64,000 nucleotides of DNA, taken from positions 1-64,000 of the forward strand of contig CAJTFN010000007.1 of NCBI GenBank assembly GCA_910575815.1. Reading direction: 5' to 3'. The translations under genes and the position numbers were made by a program. Under the pieces are notes generated by a model, which was not told where the DNA came from, searched no databases, and saw only the letters and a program-made list of their open reading frames with translations. Source of the stretch: Oscillospiraceae bacterium. Its GTDB lineage: Bacteria; Bacillota; Clostridia; Oscillospirales; Oscillospiraceae. Shown one piece after another: positions 24,705 through 33,457 of the stretch (positions are counted from its first letter, which is position 1; every line of letters starts with the position of its first letter).

Positions 24705-27548
24705 CTACAACCCATACTCCCGAACAAACTGTTTTAGCAGCTTTTCCAATTTGTAGACGAGCGCGTCAGGCAATTTCCGGGTGGTCAGGGCTTTGGGGAT
24801 TCTTACGCCGGACACACCTGTGACCACCCGGCGGAACACCACACGCTCGTCATGGCGGTGGAGGGCCTTTATCTCATATCCCTGACTTGTCCAGGAATCG
24901 GAAATGTAGTAGTCAATCTCGTCCGGGATAATCGCATGGAAAGGGTATCCTTCCTCTCGCCACATGGGCGAGGTCATTCCCGGCATATTCTCATACCAGA
25001 AAGCATCGTAGAAGTACGCTTCTGCTGGTAAGCTGTCTCCTAGGATTTGCTCAATCTGGCGAAAAGTCAGAGTGAGAGGGGATTTGTCAGACAGTCGGAA
25101 GTATTCCCGCAATTCGAGGTAGGGAGACTCCCTCAAAGGGGCGGTGTCAACGAAATCTCCCAGCAGTTCAAAGAGGTCGATATGCTCCTCAAAAGCATCA
25201 TCCGAATCCGAGAACATATCGTAGGCGCACTGGCGGTGAATGTAAATCAGATTTTGTACCCGCCGTCCTTTGCCGATCACCTTCTCGATTACCTCAACCT
25301 CCTGGTCGGCCAGCATAGGATTTCCGCAAAACGCACAGCGGCCCCCTTGCCGCTGCCATACCGCTTTATACTTGCCGTTGGCTTTCTGCTCGTCACGGCG
25401 ATGCTGAAGCTGAGAGAAATAATCCTTGTCCAGATACGGATTGAAACTGACCTTGCAGGGCTTGTGCTGAACGATGGCGAGAGGAGCCAGCCGAACCACC
25501 CGGCAAGTCGGGTCATCGGGCAGGGCAAAAACGTGATACCCGCCCACATAAATCCAGAACTTCCGCAGTACGGTTTCCCTGTGCCAGTGTGAATACTTCT
25601 GGCACATCTTCACGACAAGCAGGCCCTCAACCACAGCGTCAATGTGACGGAAAATCATATAGGCGTCCGTACTGCGGTGGTACGCCGCCCATCCGCTCAG
25701 CTTGTCGTTAATTTTCTCAATCAGCGCCCTTTGTGTTCCCTTGAAATTCAAAATCAGATTTTCCAACTCGCGCTCAATCTTCTTAATGGAGCCGTCAGTC
25801 GGCTCGACTGTCAAAATGCCCTTCTTCTCTTGGAAGTGCCATGACAAAAACGTGAAGCCCTCGCTAATATGGGCGATATAGGTTTTCTCCTGATTGAATC
25901 CTAGGCCCCGGCTGGCTAAGAAGTCGCTGACACTCTGCATAATCCGCTCTGCGCTCTCTACTGACCTCGCCGTAACCACTATATCATCGGCAAACCTGAC
26001 CATGCAGCCATTAGAATAATCAACACCGCCCATCGGGTAAAGACTGTCATAGATATGGGATTGCAGGCCGTCCAACAGCATATTGCCGAGGATAGGGGAC
26101 AAGCTGGACGCAAAGGAAATTCCCTTGTTCGTTTCAAACAATTCACCGTCCTTGACAACACCTGCCCGGAGAAATTTCCGCAACACCGTCTTGTCCATTG
26201 GAATATTTTCAATGAGCCAGTTGTGCATAGCGTTATCGAAGAAAGCGGCAACATCGGCCCTGACGATCAACTTGGGCGGATTCTCCTGATTCAACTCCCG
26301 GAGTATGTAAGCGTAAGCGTCATGAGCCGAGCGGCCTTTACGGGCGAAAAAGGATTTTTTATCCGCTGTGGATTCAGCTACCGGGTCAAGAGAGAAAGAA
26401 TACAGTACCAGCATAGCCTTATCCCTGGCGGCGGGGATATGCAACGTCAATTCCTTCCCCCGCTCCGTGACCTTCTCATATCGGTTCGGTAATGGCTGGT
26501 ATCCTCTGCGGGTCAGGGATAAGGCCATTTTCATTTTTTGTGCGTCACTGGTCAGCTTTACGCCGTCAATACCCGCTGCTGAATTTGTGTCGGCAACGAA
26601 GCGGACGGCAAGTACCCTGGCGGCATACGAAGCCACCAGCTTATCCTGCATGATTTTGACGTTTTCCCAATCCCGGTTATAAGCGGCAAAAGCCAATTTG
26701 TTCTGCTTGCGGAAAAGCTCATTTTCCATTTTCGGCCAGTCTATCGTGCGCCACCTGACAGCCATATCTTCATCCGTGGTTTCCTGCTGAAAGGTGATTG
26801 CCCCCAGGATGATGGAAATGGGACAGTGGTCGGAACACAGAGTAGTCGTATGGTGCTTAATGCTCTGAACGTAGGCCAGCAGTTCCCCAGAAACGAGGAA
26901 ATAATCCAACCGTGAGCCTTTGTTCTCCTGACGGCTTTTAGGCCGTGGCCCCCACCAGGTATAGGCCCCTTCCTTCTGCGGGTAAAAGGCCCGGAATACG
27001 TCAATGTAGCCAGCAGAGAGAAGCGTTTCAAAACTCGCTCGTTCCTCCGATTGAAACAGCGGTTCCTCCGGCGTGTTCTTCTGGTTCTCCGGGTAAATGT
27101 CGATGTACTCCCGTGTCACGTTGAAGTCCCCGCACATGATAACAGGCTTTGGCAGTTTCGTAACAAACTCCCGCAGGGCCTTGTCCCATTCCATGCGGAA
27201 GTCCAGTCGTTCGGGGGACGAATGTGTGTTGAGGTTCGGAGCATAAACATTGACGATGAAATAGTCCTTGTATTCCATCGTGATAAGCCGTCCTTCATCA
27301 TCAAACTTGTCAATGCCAAGACCGTACTGGCAGGAGAGGGGCTGCCGCCGTGACAGTACCAGCGTCCCGGAGTAGTTGGAGCGTTTCGCCGGGTTCCAGA
27401 ACAGCAGATAGCCGGGAACATTCAGCGGGCACTCCCCCTTGATTTCCTGACAGCACAGCACATCGGGCTTTGCGTCTGCCAGGAATTTCAAGAATCCGTT
27501 CCGTCTGCACCGGGCAAGCCCGTTGACGTTCCATGATACGATTTTCAT
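24705..27548 (-). CDS. EEP endonuclease-reverse transcriptase-maturase-HNH-like-DUF7662 fusion
   Basis: A 947-aa multidomain protein. Residues 1-250 are an exonuclease III/AP-endonuclease-like EEP domain with all key residues: SWNVNGL, CCQEIK (Glu 35), CGDFN (about 141), SRLDYFLVS and CSDHCPIS. Residues about 275-590 are a group II-type reverse transcriptase: VRADVAAFFDN, KGISFASSLSPILGN, RFADDIVV (near 516) and LGFNQEKT. A maturase/thumb region follows (INDKLSGWAAYHR, about 620-700). A zinc/HNH-like module has CAFC near 737 and IHRQC near 773, but EVIEKV replaces the usual EVDHI. The end (about 805-890) resembles DUF7662 (LTLTFRQIEQILGDSLP). AGGAGG precedes ATG. No group II intron domain V was found nearby. 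Confidence 0.9.
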   Translation of the reverse strand: MKIVSWNVNGLARCRRNGFLKFLADAKPDVLCCQEIKGECPLNVPGYLLFWNPAKRSNYSGTLVLSRRQPLSCQYGLGIDKFDDEGRLITMEYKDYFIVNVYAPNLNTHSSPERLDFRMEWDKALREFVTKLPKPVIMCGDFNVTREYIDIYPENQKNTPEEPLFQSEERASFETLLSAGYIDVFRAFYPQKEGAYTWWGPRPKSRQENKGSRLDYFLVSGELLAYVQSIKHHTTTLCSDHCPISIILGAITFQQETTDEDMAVRWRTIDWPKMENELFRKQNKLAFAAYNRDWENVKIMQDKLVASYAARVLAVRFVADTNSAAGIDGVKLTSDAQKMKMALSLTRRGYQPLPNRYEKVTERGKELTLHIPAARDKAMLVLYSFSLDPVAESTADKKSFFARKGRSAHDAYAYILRELNQENPPKLIVRADVAAFFDNAMHNWLIENIPMDKTVLRKFLRAGVVKDGELFETNKGISFASSLSPILGNMLLDGLQSHIYDSLYPMGGVDYSNGCMVRFADDIVVTARSVESAERIMQSVSDFLASRGLGFNQEKTYIAHISEGFTFLSWHFQEKKGILTVEPTDGSIKKIERELENLILNFKGTQRALIEKINDKLSGWAAYHRSTDAYMIFRHIDAVVEGLLVVKMCQKYSHWHRETVLRKFWIYVGGYHVFALPDDPTCRVVRLAPLAIVQHKPCKVSFNPYLDKDYFSQLQHRRDEQKANGKYKAVWQRQGGRCAFCGNPMLADQEVEVIEKVIGKGRRVQNLIYIHRQCAYDMFSDSDDAFEEHIDLFELLGDFVDTAPLRESPYLELREYFRLSDKSPLTLTFRQIEQILGDSLPAEAYFYDAFWYENMPGMTSPMWREEGYPFHAIIPDEIDYYISDSWTSQGYEIKALHRHDERVVFRRVVTGVSGVRIPKALTTRKLPDALVYKLEKLLKQFVREYGL

Positions 27549-27890
27549 GCTCGTATGCCTCCTGCGGGAAATTGTTCCTACAAGGAGTAATTATAAGTAG
27601 ATTCGGTCAAATACACCGCCCAGAATAAAAGCGTTGTTTCTGAGGACGCAGGCAGGGTTAAAGGTTCCGATGGAAAAGGCAAGCAATGAGTAAGAATATC
27701 CTTTTGGCTATTCTCACTCGCTTGTTGGGGTTCCCCCAAGCCCCGGACCGTCCGCTCTGCGTACAGTCGAACACGCCTTACGGCGTGGCTTTTTCGCTCC
27801 CTTCGGTCGCTCTCTCCCGCACATTCGCGCAGGAGTTTGGTGTGCAGCCGTGCATATTAAACAAGGTCCACTGGAACAGCAGATGGGCCT
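27549..27890 (-). other. structured non-coding spacer before the EEP-RT gene
   Basis: A 342-nt spacer between the NYN gene and the RT gene, with several strong hairpins on the transcribed strand. These are an 11-bp stem (27688-27698 with 27709-27719, loop of 10), TTGGGG/CCCCAA at about 27724-27738, and CACGCC/GGCGTG near 27773-27788. A 72-codon plus-strand frame here has no ribosome site. It could be an RNA partner of the RT, a leader, or leftover mobile-element sequence. Confidence 0.45.
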
Positions 27891-29270
27891 TTACTTCACC
27901 TTGATAACCAGCGAAACTTTTCCCTCATCGCTGATTGAAAGTTGAAGTGTCTTAACGTACTTGTCGTAAAACTGTTGGCGTTCTGCCGAAGTCATTTCTA
28001 TCCGAGTGGCGCGGAGAGCGTCATTGAGCATATCAATAACATTCAACTGGACAGACTTCTCCATGTAATCACGCATTTCCTGAAACAGAGCATTCGTTTT
28101 CAGTTCTTCTGAATCGCCGGAATAGAAGTCATCTAAGTAGCAGTAAAAAATTCCCGAATTGACAAGCGCGGCTTTCATATCAGGCCCACACTTATCATGT
28201 TCAATCATTACTAAGAATTGGGCCTTGGGCAGAGACGAGATAAGGCCCCAATAGTCTGAATCACTGGAAACAATGACAAAAGAATCCACTTTGTTTTCGT
28301 AATATTCCTGGCAGGCTCTCGCCGTTAGGCGAATGTCCACCAGGGACTTGTTTTGCTTGATCCGCTCAATCAAAATATGCTCCACCGGGATGGAGGTGAA
28401 CTTCTCCAGAATGCTCCAAGCTGTGGCGGTGTGAATATCGTCAAAGAGGATAATCGAAGTGATTTTTTCAGTGTATGCGCTGTTCAGCCGCCGCAGGGTC
28501 GCACTTAATTTATAGGGGTCTGAATTTTCACAATCGACTACGATCACCGCTTTTTGGCTTGCATCAATAAAATCATAGATGCTATCTTTTATATAACTGC
28601 CAGCATCTGATACTTTGTTATACTCGGTAAACTCATCATCATGCCAGTGGTAGAGCAGGGAAACAAATCTTTTGTCGTTGAACAGGATGTTGCCCTGATC
28701 GCTGGGCATCCAATGAATATACATTTGATAGGGGTAAAGCCGTATATGTTCATAATAGACTGCCGCCGCCGCTTGGGTCCCTTTTTCGCACAAGCCATTC
28801 GGCATAATAAAAAGCTCTCGAATGTATTTCCAGTTAAGCCAGAGGGGAAATAACTGCTTGCAGTTATTGATACGATCTGAAATAATGCGGTTGATTTCAA
28901 TGATATGTCCAACCAGCATTGTATTTGATTTTCTGATGAAGTTGACGCCATCCGCCAATAGCTGGTTGATTGAATCGGCGGGAACAAACTGCGGCAAGGT
29001 GAGTATGGTTTTATATTCCACTCTCATTTTATCATTGATGTATTTGAAGTTCCGTTCAATCGCTGTCCGAATGATGCACAAATGACGGATAATCCGGGCG
29101 TTCTTATCATTCTCCAACTGCTGAAATGTTTCAAGTTGTGGAGGCTCATGCTGATTCTCAAATATTCGTTTTGGGACCCCGATCAGATAGGCAATTTTTG
29201 AGACAATAACATAGGTACTGTCTTTATACGCCATTCGCTCTGCTGGGCCTGACACCACACTATTCATCAT
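27891..29270 (-). CDS. NYN-domain (PIN-like) nuclease protein
   Basis: A 459-aa protein. The N-terminal half (about 1-220) is an unrecognised, mainly helical region. The C-terminal half holds a NYN/LabA-type PIN-like ribonuclease domain (about 230-370), with the acidic residues in AVIVVDCENSDPYK and FVIVSSDSDYWGLIS plus SLVDIRLTARACQEYY. NYN domains usually cut or bind RNA. The start is one of two adjacent ATGs after GAGGGG; a longer frame to 29405 reads unrelated sequence through a hairpin. It lies between the five-gene operon and the RT gene on the same strand. Confidence 0.85.
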   Translation of the reverse strand: MMNSVVSGPAERMAYKDSTYVIVSKIAYLIGVPKRIFENQHEPPQLETFQQLENDKNARIIRHLCIIRTAIERNFKYINDKMRVEYKTILTLPQFVPADSINQLLADGVNFIRKSNTMLVGHIIEINRIISDRINNCKQLFPLWLNWKYIRELFIMPNGLCEKGTQAAAAVYYEHIRLYPYQMYIHWMPSDQGNILFNDKRFVSLLYHWHDDEFTEYNKVSDAGSYIKDSIYDFIDASQKAVIVVDCENSDPYKLSATLRRLNSAYTEKITSIILFDDIHTATAWSILEKFTSIPVEHILIERIKQNKSLVDIRLTARACQEYYENKVDSFVIVSSDSDYWGLISSLPKAQFLVMIEHDKCGPDMKAALVNSGIFYCYLDDFYSGDSEELKTNALFQEMRDYMEKSVQLNVIDMLNDALRATRIEMTSAERQQFYDKYVKTLQLSISDEGKVSLVIKVK

Positions 29271-29403
29271 ATGTAAAAATCCCCTCTTTTCAGATTGGCT
29301 ACTCTCTTGGGGAATCCTCAAAAGCGGGCTAAGGTTTCGTGGACATTCCCAATAACGATTGCCTGAAGTTAGTATACCACGCCAACTGCTCAGATAGCAA
29401 ATC

Positions 29404-29445
29404 AAGCTAAAAGCTGCGTCGTACAGACAGCGCAGTTTTTAGCTT
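29404..29445 (-). terminator. long hairpin between the operon and the NYN gene
   Basis: 15-bp arms (29404-29418 and 29431-29445) with one G-U pair, located after the last gene of the five-gene operon. The T-tract after it on the minus strand is short, so it may attenuate or process the transcript. Confidence 0.5.
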
Positions 29446-29467
29446 GGCTTTACGCTGTGGCCAACCG

Positions 29468-29881
29468 CTAAAATGGAGTATCATCCAGAAAAATGTCCGG
29501 GTAGTTTCTCAAGAACCTGTTCAGTAGTTTTTTATATTCTTCGCTCCGCTTTCCGCACTTTTCCAGAACAGGGCAAATACGCTTTCTGATTTCCTTTTCC
29601 TCCGATGGGAACAATCTCATCTTCGCTTCCCAATGCTCGCCCTCCAAGTCCAGCGCCAGTACATCCAGCGTGACCCATGAGAACATCATAAACAGCAGAT
29701 CATGGGAGGTTTCCAGCAAAGTAATTTGATCCTCTCCATTTCCCTCTGGATAAAATTGTATGAACAGGTAGCCGAATTTTCGTGAGTATACAACGTCATA
29801 ATCGGGCTGGGCCTCTTTGTCTATATAAGGCCGGAACAGAAACAGCAAGGCTTCAAGTTCCCTTGTTTCACGATTTGTCAT
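29468..29881 (-). CDS. hypothetical protein, operon gene 5
   Basis: I do not recognise this 137-aa protein. It has an acidic helical N-terminus (ETRELEALLFLFRPYIDKEA), a hydrophobic central stretch (LLFMMFSWVTLDVLALDL, about 63-80) that may be a buried strand-helix rather than a membrane span, and a basic helical C-terminus ending in NYPDIFLDDTPF. GATAGGAGC precedes ATG. The gap to the SLOG gene is 24 nt, so cotranscription is likely. It looks like a small immunity-type or adaptor protein, but that is a guess. Confidence 0.7.
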   Translation of the reverse strand: MTNRETRELEALLFLFRPYIDKEAQPDYDVVYSRKFGYLFIQFYPEGNGEDQITLLETSHDLLFMMFSWVTLDVLALDLEGEHWEAKMRLFPSEEKEIRKRICPVLEKCGKRSEEYKKLLNRFLRNYPDIFLDDTPF

Positions 29882-29905
29882 GCTCCTATCAATCCCCTTT
29901 GACTT

Positions 29906-30454
29906 TTATCCACGCACTGAGTTCATTGGAAAATAGGTGGTTGTTCGTGAGATGGGGTCAATAATAAAAATTTCACGCCCTTGCTTCTGAGCGTACCGCA
30001 CAGTAGCTCCGGTCCCGCTTCGCTGCGTCCCATTGCAAACGGCCACCAGAATGGACGCATGGTCTACCAAGTAGCGGTTTCGTTCCAACATACAATTCTG
30101 GGTGTATTTTCGACTTACATAGACCACATCACTGGACCGTCTCAGGATGCTACGATACTGTTCCTGCGCTGAATCTGCCCATTTAATTTCTTGCCCTTCG
30201 CAAGGCAGGATACAGTGGAGCCGTATTGTAGGATACTTCTCTTGCAGGCCAAGGACGATCTGTGCGCTCCAAAGGTCCACCCCCAAGGCCATACCTGATA
30301 GGAACTCTGTCACACCTCGTTCTGCTAAAGCAGTGATCTGCGCGGACAGAGCCTCCTTCAGTAATACGCACTCGCGGGCGGCTTCGTTGTATTTCCATGG
30401 GAAACTTTTAGGCCGGTGCCCGGTAAATGCACAGGTATTTTGATTTGTAGTCAT
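29906..30454 (-). CDS. SLOG-family (YpsA/DUF1273) nucleotide-binding protein
   Basis: A 182-aa Rossmann-like protein of the YpsA/DUF1273 SLOG family, with TCAFTGHRPKSFPW (about 6-19), FLSGMALGVDLWSAQIVLGL, HCILPCEGQEIKWA and NGTQRSGTGATVRYAQKQG. SLOG domains bind nucleotides or nucleotide-derived signals, and relatives act in several anti-phage systems. The start is chosen four codons in, after GGAGGGAATC. It is the fourth gene of the five-gene operon and could be a sensor of a small-molecule signal. Confidence 0.85.
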   Translation of the reverse strand: MTTNQNTCAFTGHRPKSFPWKYNEAARECVLLKEALSAQITALAERGVTEFLSGMALGVDLWSAQIVLGLQEKYPTIRLHCILPCEGQEIKWADSAQEQYRSILRRSSDVVYVSRKYTQNCMLERNRYLVDHASILVAVCNGTQRSGTGATVRYAQKQGREIFIIDPISRTTTYFPMNSVRG

Positions 30455-30493
30455 GATTCCCTCCAACTTTCAGCTAATACGTTGTATCCTCTA

Positions 30494-31372
30494 TCAAAAC
30501 TTGATAAAATCTGTACCTGCACCGGGCGTTTCCTTTATGAACTCTCTATTGTCAAATTTTGATACTTCCTCGTTATGAATTGCGGTATACTCCGGGTAAG
30601 ATTCGCAGATTGCGTTTAGTAGCGCAGCCATATCAATCACACCGCTTTCCTTCATTTCTGAATGGAGAAGGGAAAGCTCGTACAACGGGATGACGCTGTT
30701 CCGCTTAGAGAAAAAGAGATAACCAAGAGTATTGTCTATCCCATGTATCCGGTCATATTCCAGTTGTTCACCATGGTTTTGTTCGGAAAGTGTAATGTCT
30801 GCCTGCCAGATTGGATAGCATATCGCCAGCATTTCCTCACAGTGATCTGTTTCCAGCCAATACACACCGTTCAGAATTGTCTTGTGCCGTACTGTAAAAC
30901 CTCTCGGAGTGAAAGAGGGAACTGGAAAAGCTCCAAAATAATCCGGGTGTTCTTCTGCTCCGTAGAGCGCGGCGGTGTATAAAGAATCCTTGTCCTCAAT
31001 TTCCGGCAGGTGACATTTTATCTGATACCGGCGCATTTCAAAATCTATCACAAATCGACCGCTGCCCGGTTGGAGAATGTCATAAATTCGCAAGCCTGGA
31101 TGCCCAGGTAATTCCTTCCCATAGGCTCGTGCCTTCTCAGAAATAGCCGGAGCATCAGCTGTCACAACGTATAATTCCGTACTACTTGGAACATCTCCCT
31201 CTTTCTTGGCTCCGATGTAATATACGCCGGGGCTTTTCAATTCCGCCGCCACAATCTCCCCCAATTCAACGGTAAGGTCAAAAGGAAGGTCAGCAGGGAA
31301 AATTTTTCCCTGAGAGGATTTTTGAATTTTTTCTAATTCGACAATCCTCTCTTTTTTTATGTCTCTTTTCAT
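30494..31372 (-). CDS. hypothetical protein, operon gene 3
   Basis: I do not recognise this 292-aa protein as a named family. It is soluble, with a charged coiled-coil N-terminus (KRDIKKERIVELEKIQ) and no membrane span. The conserved-looking core includes FGAFPVPSFTPRGFTVRHKT, YWLETDHCEEMLAICYPIW and RIHGIDNTLGYLFFSKR. I believe similar proteins occur in other gut Clostridia. The gap to the SLOG gene is 39 nt. Confidence 0.75.
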   Translation of the reverse strand: MKRDIKKERIVELEKIQKSSQGKIFPADLPFDLTVELGEIVAAELKSPGVYYIGAKKEGDVPSSTELYVVTADAPAISEKARAYGKELPGHPGLRIYDILQPGSGRFVIDFEMRRYQIKCHLPEIEDKDSLYTAALYGAEEHPDYFGAFPVPSFTPRGFTVRHKTILNGVYWLETDHCEEMLAICYPIWQADITLSEQNHGEQLEYDRIHGIDNTLGYLFFSKRNSVIPLYELSLLHSEMKESGVIDMAALLNAICESYPEYTAIHNEEVSKFDNREFIKETPGAGTDFIKF

Positions 31373-31425
31373 GTGGTTTCTCTCACTTTCAAATATTGTT
31401 TCGATTTTTCGACTTGTAATTCATT

Positions 31426-32415
31426 TTATTTCTCCATATCCTGCGGCAAGGTGACTTTTAACTCAAAAATAAACTCCATTGAAAAGTCGCGCCGCAATAT
31501 AACATCGCTCACTTTGAGGAAGTTCATCGGTATACCATATTTCTTAAATTGGCGATCCTTTTCTAATCTTTGTGCAACTCTCTGATATATTCCCCTCTGA
31601 TGCTTTTTAACTTCATTTAGCAGGGCTTCCCATGAATTGAATTGATAGCGGGGAAGGCCCACAGTCATGCGAATATGGTCAAATGTAGTTTTATTATTGT
31701 TTCCTGGAACGCGCTCATATGCAGGTGGAGCTATGCTCTGTACCAATCTGTCAACGTGGGACAACTCTTGCGGAATACGATGAACCAACTCTGTTTTCAG
31801 AAAAGCACTAATGCACTCTTGCAGCGTCATTCCAACTTCAAACTGAGAAACGGCTTTCCGCCAGACATTCACATTAAAGCAGGTTTCGTATTCAGCCGTG
31901 AAAAGACAGTGTTTAATTTGCTTCTCATACGGAAACAGTTCTGATTTTTTGTCAAGAGAGTAAACCTCATTTTCGTTGAAATAATATGTGTTTCCTGCCC
32001 GTTGAGAGATAGGTACGTGAATTACACCACACTCTAACAGGAAGTCCCTTGTGATAGAAACCAGCTCCGCATCAGGGATACTTTGTAGATATTCCTCCAT
32101 TTCTGGGAGCAGATGATTCTCCACATTTCGATCAAGGCTCTCACAGGTGCGAAATCTGCTGACCGCCCGCGCCCATATTTCCGCATCAATAAAAGATGGG
32201 GTCCATAACGGTTCCTCCACCAACTCACCATCTCTCTTGGGCCATACGTGTAACCTCTCTCCGAACTCAATCACCGCCAGCACTTCATATCGGTTTTTGC
32301 GAGGTTTTCTATAAATTGCTTTACCTACGATACCATCAGCAATCAGTTTCCTGATAATCGTTTTCGAGACTATGCTCCAAGCACAGCCTCTCCCCGTTGT
32401 CTTATCTATGACCAT
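31426..32415 (-). CDS. hypothetical protein, operon gene 2
   Basis: An unrecognised 329-aa protein. The first third is rich in aromatic and basic residues (FGERLHVWPKRDGE, EEPLWTPSFIDAEIWARAVS) and the N-terminal segment IVSKTIIRKLIADGIVGKAI may be a winged-helix-like element. The C-terminal part (from FDHIRMTVGLPRY) ends in beta-strand-like sequence. There is no signal peptide. AAAGGAGA lies upstream of ATG, and the preceding GPR-like gene is 48 nt away, so it is part of the same operon. Confidence 0.75.
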   Translation of the reverse strand: MVIDKTTGRGCAWSIVSKTIIRKLIADGIVGKAIYRKPRKNRYEVLAVIEFGERLHVWPKRDGELVEEPLWTPSFIDAEIWARAVSRFRTCESLDRNVENHLLPEMEEYLQSIPDAELVSITRDFLLECGVIHVPISQRAGNTYYFNENEVYSLDKKSELFPYEKQIKHCLFTAEYETCFNVNVWRKAVSQFEVGMTLQECISAFLKTELVHRIPQELSHVDRLVQSIAPPAYERVPGNNNKTTFDHIRMTVGLPRYQFNSWEALLNEVKKHQRGIYQRVAQRLEKDRQFKKYGIPMNFLKVSDVILRRDFSMEFIFELKVTLPQDMEK

Positions 32416-32463
32416 AGCACCGTCTCCTTTGACTGGACGTGGGCCGCAGTTCCTTGACCGTGT

Positions 32464-33279
32464 TTATGAGTTCCAGGCTTCGAGGTCAAAAAGAACGGTG
32501 TCATTGTTCAGCCCGGACCAAATAAAGCACTCTGCCATGGAGTATGAAGGAAAGCACACTCGGAGAATTGAATATGCGATAATTCGTCCGGCAGCAGCAA
32601 TCTCGGATTGAACCCCTGTGCTTGTAAATAATGTGCTGTCCAAATCTTGATCTGGCAAAAAGACGGAAGCGGGGATTGCCATAGGCACACCGAGAGAGAT
32701 CACTGGAATCCCTAATACAGACCAATCCGCTTTTCGTCCAGTCAGGTGGGGGCTGAGGCCCCCGTTGGTGGAAAGCTGTATTGTCTGAAACATCCGCGCC
32801 GGTTCCTTGGCGGTCAGAGAATCTATAAGCAGCAGACAATCAACCCCTACCGCTTTTACCACGCCATTTACAAGCACTTCGGTGTTTATGTTGTTGGTCC
32901 CCACTGTACCCGGTTCCAGAGAAACGATCTCTCGAAAATTTTCTTCCAGCCCAATTTCTGAAAGTACCTTCAACGGCAGATTACGTGTTACCTCTGGCCC
33001 CAGAGCATCGGCAGAGCGGTCCCTGTTTCCAATTCCGCAGACGCACAGTTTCCCGTGATAATGAGGTCGCAGCACCCGGTCCAGCACTTCGGCCAGACAT
33101 TCCCCTACGCTCATGATGTGGTCATGCCTGCTCAGAGGTTTACCCGTCTCAATGGTAATGTAACTCCCGATTGGCTTCTGAAGCGTTTCCGCCGCCTGTT
33201 CCGACTGAACGTGAACGGTGCTTACATGACAGCTATGTAGTTCTTCCTCGGAAGTGTCTATACCTTCAATGTGTGGCAA
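32464..33279 (-). CDS. GPR-type (spore endopeptidase-like) protease homologue
   Basis: A 271-aa protein related to germination protease GPR, an aspartic-type endopeptidase that degrades small acid-soluble spore proteins. It retains VCGIGNRDRSADALGPEV and DCLLLIDSLTAKE, which carry the two conserved Asp residues, plus SLEPGTVGTNNI and IPVISLGVPMAIPAS. It is shorter than the roughly 360-370 aa of spore GPR and is first in a mobile-element operon, not a sporulation locus. The start is TTG with AAAGGGG 8 nt upstream; a further 15 open codons upstream lack a ribosome site. It may process a partner protein here. Confidence 0.8.
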   Translation of the reverse strand: MPHIEGIDTSEEELHSCHVSTVHVQSEQAAETLQKPIGSYITIETGKPLSRHDHIMSVGECLAEVLDRVLRPHYHGKLCVCGIGNRDRSADALGPEVTRNLPLKVLSEIGLEENFREIVSLEPGTVGTNNINTEVLVNGVVKAVGVDCLLLIDSLTAKEPARMFQTIQLSTNGGLSPHLTGRKADWSVLGIPVISLGVPMAIPASVFLPDQDLDSTLFTSTGVQSEIAAAGRIIAYSILRVCFPSYSMAECFIWSGLNNDTVLFDLEAWNS

Positions 33280-33457
33280 ATTGATTTCCCCTTTCAAATT
33301 TTTCCTGTTTGCTATTGATCTCAAACTCGACCAGTGTGTACTCTACCCCTCAAAACACTTTATTAGAGTGATATATGGCAAAAATTACACACCAGTTATG
33401 CACCTGTCCAACTCATGCACTGTGTATAATAAGAGTGCTATGGAGAGGTTGTAACTG

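Noticed and set aside
24705-27548. A diversity-generating retroelement or retron
   Set aside because: The RT motif 4 is LSP-type, not the SQ-type of diversity-generating RTs, and no template/variable repeat pair or msr-msd-like segment was recognised.
24633-27890. A canonical group II intron around the RT gene
   Set aside because: No domain V-type 34-nt hairpin with AGC/GUU catalytic pattern and no intron 5' boundary motif were seen on either side.
27686-27904. A 72-codon plus-strand open frame
   Set aside because: It runs across strong hairpins and into the 3' end of the NYN gene, with no ribosome site.
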